Source of the DNA: Anaerolineales bacterium UBA6128
Lineage (GTDB): Bacteria > Chloroflexota > Anaerolineae > UBA1429
Direction of reading: 5' to 3'
DNA: 5,069 nucleotides
NCBI GenBank assembly: GCA_002423325.1
Contig: DIVQ01000109.1
Span: 6,655 to 11,723, forward strand
Shown here: positions 1 through 5,069 of the stretch, piece by piece
How the letters are laid out: the number at the start of each line of letters is the position of its first letter
Numbering within the stretch: position 1 is the first letter of the stretch
Position numbers and translations under genes: made by a program
The notes under the pieces: generated by a model
What the model was told of the DNA's origin: nothing
Database searches by the model: none
Seen by the model: the letters and a program-made list of their open reading frames with translations, nothing else

Positions 1-3000
1 GAAGACGGATGCGACGCGCCTACGCGAGGGCGTTGTGGCCGGTCGCAAGAGCGAGCCACAGTTGCATGGGGAACTGCGCAAGTGGTTCCCCACGATTGAA
101 CGGCTTGGAGTGTGGAGCGACCAGCAGAACTTTGAGCGCGTAGTACGTGAGGGATGTTGGCCGCTGCATCCAGCGGCGACGTGGACGCTAACCCATCTGA
201 GCTCGGTGGGGACCAGCCTACAGCAGCGCTCGGCTTTTGCGCTGCTAGATGAAGCATATAGCGCTGTGATGGATTGTCACAAGCCCATCGGCTACACGCT
301 TGCGGCCGTGGACCTATGCACGGACACTCTGGTGGAGGAGTTTGCCGGTTCGGAAAGATGGGGTCAAGTGGGCGCAGCGGCAAGCGCCTATAGGAACGCC
401 ATAACGAAGTACGGACACCAGCTTTCAGAGGCCGAAGTCAGGGTACTCAAGAGCGTGCTCCTCGCGATCAAGCTGAACGCACGGACCGAGTCTAGATCGG
501 ACTGCATAGCCTGCATGGGACGGTTGTGCGGCAGTCGGCCAGAGGCAGTAACAGAAGCTGTTCGCGTGTTGGAGTCGGAGCGTGGGGCCCTGCGCTGGGA
601 TGAGGCAGGACGTCGCTTCGAGATAGCGCACGATGCGGTACCACGTGCGGAGCTGCTGGCGTACCTGCAAGACCAAGTTGTTCACACGGGTGCGGCCGAG
701 CGAGCTACGCTTTTCGCCAACAACGTGGCTCGGTGGTACCCAGAGCTCGCGGAAATCCAGACCAGCTTTGCCTTAGCTCATGACGTCAGCACACGAGAAT
801 GGCGATATGCAGTGTCGTTCACGGACGTCGGGCTGCTTGAGGCGCAGATCCGCTTGGCGTTCAGCAGCTGGGCAGAGGCACAGGGCGTAGACGAGGCACG
901 TGGTCAGCTGATCTACTGCTACGTTGGCCCAGAGAGCAATCTGCGAACAGTCGAGGGACAAGCACGCATGGCGTTGCAGCGTGCTCTTCGCGAGAGCGGT
1001 GTGGACTGGGACACGGGCTGCCCGGTTGGGGTAGCGCTGCTGGACGATGAGAAGGGAGCTTTTGGCGCAGCAGTTGCCGAGTACCATGCCTTACTGAACA
1101 TCGAGCCGCAGCAGAAGGCACGATTCGCGGGCCTCATTGCCGACCATGAACTCAGGCTGAAACAGATCCTTGATCGGATGTTCGAAGCGCTCAGGACAGA
1201 AGCGCAGCTGGTGTGGGCGACGGGCCTGGCCATAGAGGGAACTGCGCTAACGAGAGCGTTGACAAACGCGTTCGAACAGATCTACAGCGAGCTGATCCCC
1301 TTCCCATTTGACGGGTTCACCTCAACGTCGGGCAACGCAGCGGCCGACTGTGGCTCCTTCACACGGGAGATGTTCCTAGGGCACGTCGACCGGAGCTGGA
1401 TCGCGGGACTGGGCGTTCGGCAGAAGGGCAGGGCTCACCAGCTGTTTGCCAAGTCGTGGGAGTTGCTTGCCGATGATGGCGCTATCCGGCAGCTTCCGGG
1501 CAACCCGACGCTGCAGAAGGCGATGGAACGGCTGGAGCAACCCCTGAACGGGGAGCCGGTGGAGTCACTCAACTTGGGCAGTGCGCAGCGCATGCTATGC
1601 GCACCGCCTTTCGGGTGCAACAGTGCATCCGCTGGTCTAGTGATCGCGTACTTGTTCTCTGGAGGGCGGAACGGAACCCTTGAGCTACAGCTACGCAGCC
1701 AGAGGATCGATGCAGCAAGGTGGGTAGCTGATGCACTGCCGCGCAACACGATCGACGTTCGCGTGCTCGACCAGACAGAAGTCCGGCGCGTTCCCACAGA
1801 GGTGCGTGGCGAGTGGGAGCGGTTACTAAACGCATGGGAAGTGCAGAAGACGCACGCAGGCAAAATCGCTTATCTTCGCAAGGCCCGTGAGCTGGAAAAA
1901 AGCATGGAAGTCCCTCAGCCACAGCACTATATGTACGAGAACCTGTGCCGAACCGCGGGGCAGTCGCTGCAGGCTGTTAGTGCCTACAAGGAGCGGCTTG
2001 ACGAAGCGGTTGGCAAACTGCAGATGGGTGAGGAGAGCCGAGACGCCGGGATTATGTCGTGGGGGGCGGCACTGCTGGCCGAGTTGCGCAATGAACACGA
2101 AAGGAATGCTGAGCAGTGGACGCCGGGCGAGATTCGCGAACTGGAGGAATGGGCCGCCAAAGGGCGATTGGCAGCACGCGACTTGCTTACCGAATGGCTT
2201 CCGCGCCAGAAACCCGAGAGCATGCTCAAGCTGGAGGGGTGGCTCAAGCGAATGGGAAAAATCGCGGGAAATCTCCAGACACTAGGGCTTAGGGAAGAGG
2301 CAGCGGCGCTGGAGGACCGCGCCCGTATAGTTGAGGGTAACATCCGCTACATCGAGCAGACAGAGGCGCTAGTTAGAGACGTCCAGAGCCTGGCGACCAA
2401 CAGCCTCGTGACTGACTCGACGTCAATGCGTGACCTGAGCCTTTTGTTGGAGAGGTCGAGCGAGTTTGCGGCGAGGATTCGGGAGGCGCAGTTGAGGAAG
2501 GTGCCAGTAGTCGCAGGTGCACTCATAAGCGCCCATAGTGCTCTATGTGAGCTCGATCGAAGGTGTCAGCAGCAGATCAAACAGCACAAAGAGAGACTGG
2601 GCCACATCTATGAGGAGGCTGATGAGGCTGTATCCGTGACGCTTGCAGATATTCGCAAGTGGCGAGCCGAAGTGACTGCATGTGAAATGCTCTTCGCGGG
2701 GCGTGACGATGACCTCTCCGACTTGGCGCAGGCCGGAATTCAGCTGGACAGACTTGAACGCGACTATGCTCGCTTGAGCAGCCCAGAGCTAGATGGTGAC
2801 GCCTATGAGGCACTGCTAGTACAGTGCCTTGATGACACGCGCGAGTACTTTGGCGTCAACGAGCCCCCGCTCGACGAGGAACGTCTGTATGACGGCATCG
2901 CTGCGACCATCCGAGAAAGCCGGCGACGGGAGGCGGAGGCCTGGATTCAGGCAAACGTGCCAGAGCAAACCGCGGTGAGCAGCTTCGACGCCAACAACGC

Positions 3001-3220
3001 CTACAGCACCAGATCTAGGCTGCTGACAAGGCCGGCGCTCCTGGCGTCCGAGCAGCACGGCATGGTGGAGCGGTGCATCGCGGCGTGCGAGTTCAGGATA
3101 GATGAACTCGAGGTTGAGGGCATGGTCACCCGGTATGAGGCGCTGTCGGAACAGAACAGGCGCGTGTTCTTGAGCAAGATCGGCGCCATGCCGACGAAGG
3201 AGCCGGGGCTGCCCATGTAG
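1..3220 (+). CDS. Large BREX-like (BrxC/PglY-type) ATPase, N-terminus missing
   Basis: The frame is open from the first complete codon (position 2) to TAG at 3218-3220, so the gene starts outside the window. GTG at 35 is only the first possible internal start, with no ribosome-binding site. Residue numbers here count from that GTG. Seen: WPLHP at 42-46, then SLQQRSAFALL at 61-71, which parallels the PLHP...QNERTLFxFL block that follows the nucleotide-binding core in BrxC/PglY-like ATPases. A winged-helix-like stretch at about 131-206 (VLKSVLLAIKL ... RFEIAHDAVPRAELL) follows. Next come a strand-rich segment at about 289-350, a helical segment at 360-420, and LCAPPFG at 521-527, matching the 'L-x-PPYG' block of these proteins. 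The last 450 or so residues are charged and helical, probably coiled coil. No Walker A, nuclease, methylase or membrane motif is present in this part. Inference: a cytoplasmic ATPase of a phage-defence system. Family placement is by pattern, moderately sure; coding status is near certain. Confidence 0.85.
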   Translation, partial: KTDATRLREGVVAGRKSEPQLHGELRKWFPTIERLGVWSDQQNFERVVREGCWPLHPAATWTLTHLSSVGTSLQQRSAFALLDEAYSAVMDCHKPIGYTLAAVDLCTDTLVEEFAGSERWGQVGAAASAYRNAITKYGHQLSEAEVRVLKSVLLAIKLNARTESRSDCIACMGRLCGSRPEAVTEAVRVLESERGALRWDEAGRRFEIAHDAVPRAELLAYLQDQVVHTGAAERATLFANNVARWYPELAEIQTSFALAHDVSTREWRYAVSFTDVGLLEAQIRLAFSSWAEAQGVDEARGQLIYCYVGPESNLRTVEGQARMALQRALRESGVDWDTGCPVGVALLDDEKGAFGAAVAEYHALLNIEPQQKARFAGLIADHELRLKQILDRMFEALRTEAQLVWATGLAIEGTALTRALTNAFEQIYSELIPFPFDGFTSTSGNAAADCGSFTREMFLGHVDRSWIAGLGVRQKGRAHQLFAKSWELLADDGAIRQLPGNPTLQKAMERLEQPLNGEPVESLNLGSAQRMLCAPPFGCNSASAGLVIAYLFSGGRNGTLELQLRSQRIDAARWVADALPRNTIDVRVLDQTEVRRVPTEVRGEWERLLNAWEVQKTHAGKIAYLRKARELEKSMEVPQPQHYMYENLCRTAGQSLQAVSAYKERLDEAVGKLQMGEESRDAGIMSWGAALLAELRNEHERNAEQWTPGEIRELEEWAAKGRLAARDLLTEWLPRQKPESMLKLEGWLKRMGKIAGNLQTLGLREEAAALEDRARIVEGNIRYIEQTEALVRDVQSLATNSLVTDSTSMRDLSLLLERSSEFAARIREAQLRKVPVVAGALISAHSALCELDRRCQQQIKQHKERLGHIYEEADEAVSVTLADIRKWRAEVTACEMLFAGRDDDLSDLAQAGIQLDRLERDYARLSSPELDGDAYEALLVQCLDDTREYFGVNEPPLDEERLYDGIAATIRESRRREAEAWIQANVPEQTAVSSFDANNAYSTRSRLLTRPALLASEQHGMVERCIAACEFRIDELEVEGMVTRYEALSEQNRRVFLSKIGAMPTKEPGLPM

Positions 3221-3385
3221 CAACGGCGGGTCAACAGCCCACACCTGCGTCGCCACTGGAATCCGCGCACCGCCAAACGCTTGGCCGGGAGGGCACTAAG
3301 CCGCCGCGCAGCTTGACGTGAAGGGGCTCCGATCCAGCGACCTGCAGCTGCCGCCTTTGGTAGACATCCACGGGTATCACGAACC
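3221..3385. other. Gap between ATPase and DUF6794 gene
   Basis: This is a 165-base spacer. It has one compact hairpin, GCCAA-ACGC-TTGGC at 3272-3285, with no T-run after it, so a Rho-independent terminator is not supported. Reading through the ATPase stop stays open to TGA at 3314-3316 (QRRVNSPHLRRHWNP...), an Arg-rich tail that I cannot match to anything. No convincing promoter or Shine-Dalgarno sequence is visible ahead of the next gene. Confidence 0.4.
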
Positions 3386-3655
3386 ATGGGAAGAAGCCAA
3401 CAACCGTTGACGAGGCCGTGGACATCATCCTATCCTGGTTGAGCGAGGAAGACAAGGAGAGCATCCGGGCCATGCAGGAGGGCGAGATCATTCGTCTGCA
3501 CTTTACCCTAGGTCTGCGGATCCGTAACCAGCTAGGCCTCTGGGGCAAGAACCCGGACCTCGTCGCGGCCCTGAGCAGAGACGCACCGTTCGCCCATCCG
3601 GATGATCTCTATGGTGCTGATTGAGGCGGTGCGGAAGCGACTGCGGCAGGAGTAG
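3386..3655 (+). pseudogene. DUF6794-family small protein, apparently frameshifted at both ends
   Basis: The core frame (GTG 3418 to TGA 3622-3624, 68 codons) reads LHFTLGLRIRNQLGLWGKN and then HPDD. This is the signature of DUF6794 (HFxLGxxIRNxxGLWxxN ... HPDDxS), a family of unknown function, usually about 80-100 residues. The frame is open upstream to 3364 and contributes KKPTTVDEAVD, the usual family N-terminus, but has no ATG. An ATG at 3386 sits one base out of frame with it; one missing base in GGGAAG would join them as MGKKPTTVDEAV. At the 3' end the core frame stops after HPDDLYGAD. The frame one base later reads SMVLIEAVRKRLRQE and stops at TAG 3653-3655, exactly the expected family C-terminus. 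The two shifts cancel, as ATG 3386 and the final stop are in the same frame. It lies 165 bases after the ATPase on the same strand. Family assignment is quite sure. Whether it is a true pseudogene, a sequencing error, or a working shorter protein from GTG 3418 is open. Confidence 0.65.
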
Positions 3656-3667
3656 CCGCAGAGCGCC

Positions 3668-3679
3668 GGCACTGGTGCC
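3668..3679. repeat. Small hairpin after the DUF6794 gene
   Basis: GGCAC-TG-GTGCC is a near-continuous inverted repeat 13 bases after the TAG at 3653-3655. It could be drawn as a 4-base-pair stem with a CTGG loop. No T-run follows, so a terminator role is not shown; in GC-rich DNA a repeat of this size may be chance. Confidence 0.25.
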
Positions 3680-3845
3680 AACTAGGCCGGGACGGTGGCG
3701 CGTCGTCGGGCAACACGCTCTCCAGTCAGGCTTGCCCAGGCGCTGAGGATCGCCGACTCCGCGTCTCGCCGACGTACAGCGTCTGCGTACGAAGCTACCG
3801 CCTGCGCGAGAAGCGCAAGGCGGGTGTGCTCACCGATCTCACCGA

Positions 3846-3857
3846 CCCCCTAGGGGG
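3846..3857. repeat. Perfect 12-base palindrome CCCCCTAGGGGG
   Basis: The sequence is its own reverse complement with no spacer. It follows directly on a tandem pair of 9-base units, CTCACCGAT / CTCACCGAC (3829-3846, 8 of 9 identical, sharing base 3846). As RNA it could not form a normal loop, so a DNA-level dyad or chance is more likely than a terminator. It also contains the in-frame amber stop of the minus-strand frame noted at 3850-3852. Confidence 0.35.
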
Positions 3858-3929
3858 CTTGACCCTGAACGCGAACGCCTGATCTGTGGAATGCTACCTG
3901 AGGGAAAACGGGGATTTCTGTCCCGCTGT

Positions 3930-3955
3930 TGTCACAACTCCCTGGTCCTGTGACA
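3930..3955. repeat. Inverted repeat TGTCACA-N12-TGTGACA
   Basis: Perfect 7-base arms (3930-3936 and 3949-3955) flank a 12-base spacer. The arms face as a stem-loop would, and no T-run follows. It lies just upstream of the short ATG-led frame at 3972. A regulator operator or an RNA hairpin are both possible; neither is shown by the sequence. Confidence 0.3.
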
Positions 3956-4817
3956 TCTCTCCGGATTCAGCATGCATGCCCCCCTACGCGTTCAGTCCAA
4001 CCAGGCCGTGGTGCTCGGGGCAGGCAACTTCACCAAAGTGAGGAGTCTGTCTTCGACTATGGAGGTTCTGATCTTGGCGCTGACCCTCTAGTCTGGTCGT
4101 TGTGAGGCTGTACGTGAACCTGGCTCCTCGGGATGCTGAGCCGCAACTAGGCGATACAGTCGGGCTGATATGTTGAAGATCAGAGCATTAAGCCAGAAAC
4201 ATTAGAGAAACAAGACCAAGTTGACCACGGTCGCCACTGATCCCGGTTACGACAGCTTCAAGGCCGTAAGGCTCCGGGGCATGTGGCGCTGCAGGCCCCC
4301 GTTAGTGTCAGCCGTGGCACGCCGGCAGGACGCATGGCAGGCTTGCGAGCGCCGCAGACCGAATGCAGCGCGCATCAGTTTCCGAGTACCACGCACACCT
4401 GGCACACCGACGGGATAACATACTCGCTGACATCGGAGAAGATGTGCACCGCGTCCCAGCCTGGTGGCGACCACTTGGGTCGAGGTGGTTTGGCGGATTA
4501 CCCACAGCACAACGTGAGAACAGACGGAGTCTCTACCCACGGATCTCGCCGCCGCTCGCCTGCCGCACTGTTATCACGCCCGCGTTGAAAGCCGCGCAGC
4601 GCAGGCTATGTTGTATTCACACTCACGCGACCGGGCTGATGCTTCCACGGGCAGTAAGGCTTGGAAGTTACGGATGAGATCGACATCGATATTCCGGGGT
4701 GCAGCCGGCGCCCCGCTGCGTGCAAGGCTGCACAGACGTTGCCAGCGGTCCAAGTGGACCACCGAGTTCACCTGACTGGGCGACAGCAGAGCCCACTGCG
4801 ATGAAGCCAGCACCTAG

Positions 4818-5069
4818 AGCGACTGCAACATCGACCTCGAGGGCTATGTGGCGAGCGATGGCGCCCACCTCGTACTGTTCACGGACAGCGGGTTTACCCC
4901 CGCCACCGGTTGGCTCAATGGACTGCCGCCCCGGGTGCCCCAGGTCGCCTATCCAAGGTCTCTCGCCGATTTGAGCGGGGACGGCTGTGAGGGCATAGCC
5001 GCCTAGCATAGCGCCAGGCGCATCTGAGTGGCGTTCCCTGGCAAAACAAGATGCCATGGGCCGGTGGAG
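4818..5069 (+). pseudogene. FG-GAP/VCBS repeat protein fragment, interrupted, runs off right edge
   Basis: One frame is open from 4818 (just after TAG 4815-4817) to TAG 5004-5006. It reads DLEGYVASDGAHLVLFTDSG, then FTPATGWLNGLP, then YPRSLADLSGDG (4950-4985) and EGIAA. This matches the rhythm of FG-GAP/VCBS beta-propeller repeats: 'DIVGF..DGVYVALSTGSGF...W' followed by 'YPRxLADVNGDGxADI'. D-x-S-G-D-G at 4968-4985 is the calcium-binding-type loop of these blades. Third codon positions are strongly GC-rich in this frame, supporting real coding origin. After the stop, the frame beginning at 5012 reads AHLSGVPWQNKMPWAGG, compatible with the next strand of the same blade, so a frame change is likely. 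No start codon or signal peptide is found, and upstream in-frame stops at 4773-4775 and 4815-4817 break any longer reading. Such proteins are typically secreted or surface-attached, which is inference here. Antisense frames over the same DNA are judged to be shadows. It could also be a live gene with sequence errors. Confidence 0.5.

Larger units (their letters stand above)
3656..4817. other. Gene-poor stretch, probably decayed coding DNA
   Basis: No gene is supported across about 1160 bases. Open stretches of 30-100 codons occur on both strands, but none has a credible ribosome-binding site, a recognisable motif or a clear advantage over the opposite strand. Best scraps: plus-strand 3625-3879, without a usable start (contains KAGVLTDLTDPLGG); a minus-strand frame 3966-3685 broken by one amber stop; a 39-codon plus-strand frame 3972-4091 (contains QAVVLGAGNF). 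Small structures are the 12-base palindrome at 3846-3857, the inverted repeat at 3930-3955 and GCATGCATGC at 3970-3979. Around 4165-4215 the DNA is AT-richer with TTGAAG at 4173-4178, but no good -10 box lies at the right distance. No tRNA, rRNA, CRISPR or insertion-sequence end is visible. Confidence 0.4.

Noticed and set aside
1887..2285. Plus-strand open frame of 132 codons inside the ATPase gene
   Set aside because: It lies wholly within the much longer ATPase frame, is rich in Arg, Trp and Cys as out-of-frame reads are, and shows no domain.
425..2343. Several minus-strand open frames of 86-142 codons opposite the ATPase
   Set aside because: They are antisense shadows of a well-supported coding frame, with Ser/Arg/Cys-rich composition and no recognisable motifs.
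3272..3285. Hairpin GCCAA-ACGC-TTGGC as a terminator of the ATPase gene
   Set aside because: The stem is only 5 base pairs and no T-run follows.
2816..3548. Minus-strand open frames covering the ATPase end and the DUF6794 core
   Set aside because: They overlap two plus-strand regions with recognisable family motifs and carry no motif of their own.
4173..4203. Promoter with -35 TTGAAG near the AT-richer patch
   Set aside because: No acceptable -10 box lies 16-18 bases downstream (GAAACA is the nearest), and no gene follows.
4221..4677. Overlapping plus-strand frames of 65-104 codons (4221-4418, 4283-4588, 4363-4677)
   Set aside because: Three mutually overlapping frames cannot all be real. 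None has a ribosome-binding site, a motif I know or clear codon bias.
4574..4813. Minus-strand frame of 79 codons containing NIDVDLIRNFQALLPVEA
   Set aside because: Part of it has a coding-like second-position base pattern, but there is no ribosome-binding site or family resemblance. Kept out as unsupported.
3656..4817. tRNA, CRISPR array, integron attC site or insertion-sequence ends
   Set aside because: I looked for T-loop-like sequences, regularly spaced repeats, RYYYAAC/GTTRRRY core pairs and paired terminal inverted repeats, and found none.
4668..5057. Minus-strand frame of 129 codons over the FG-GAP fragment
   Set aside because: It is antisense to the plus-strand FG-GAP/VCBS motifs; its Ala/Gly-rich sequence is what such repeats give when read backwards.

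Overview
The window is bacterial and moderately GC-rich. No gene in it fixes the lineage: the families seen (a BREX-like giant ATPase, DUF6794, FG-GAP/VCBS repeats) are scattered over many phyla, so I make no taxonomic call. The mix of a defence-type ATPase, a small orphan-type gene and broken gene pieces suggests an accessory, island-like region.

Positions 1-3220 are one long uninterrupted plus-strand reading frame that is already open at the left edge. It encodes the middle and C-terminal part of a very large P-loop-type ATPase. The nucleotide-binding core (Walker A and B) would lie upstream of the window. What remains has the WPLHP / QQRSAF block, a winged-helix-like segment, a PPFG block and a long helical, probably coiled-coil C-terminal half. 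This order resembles the BrxC/PglY group of phage-defence ATPases, but the assignment is by pattern memory, not by search.

Positions 3221-3655 hold a short gap and then a small DUF6794-family gene. The intact core frame (3418-3624) lacks the normal ends. Both ends can be found next to it in a different frame (an ATG at 3386, and a family-typical C-terminus ending at 3655), so the gene looks broken by two compensating frameshifts.

Positions 3656-4817 contain no gene I can support. There are short open stretches on both strands, a few small palindromes and inverted repeats, and an AT-richer patch around 4165-4215. The texture is that of decayed coding DNA.

Positions 4818-5069 carry a recognisable piece of an FG-GAP/VCBS beta-propeller repeat protein on the plus strand. 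It is interrupted by stops and at least one frame change, and runs off the right edge.

The genes do not form an evident pathway. The sharp change from a 1061-codon intact frame to broken fragments just after 3220 is itself the main structural feature: a maintained defence-type gene bordered on its 3' side by degenerating cargo.
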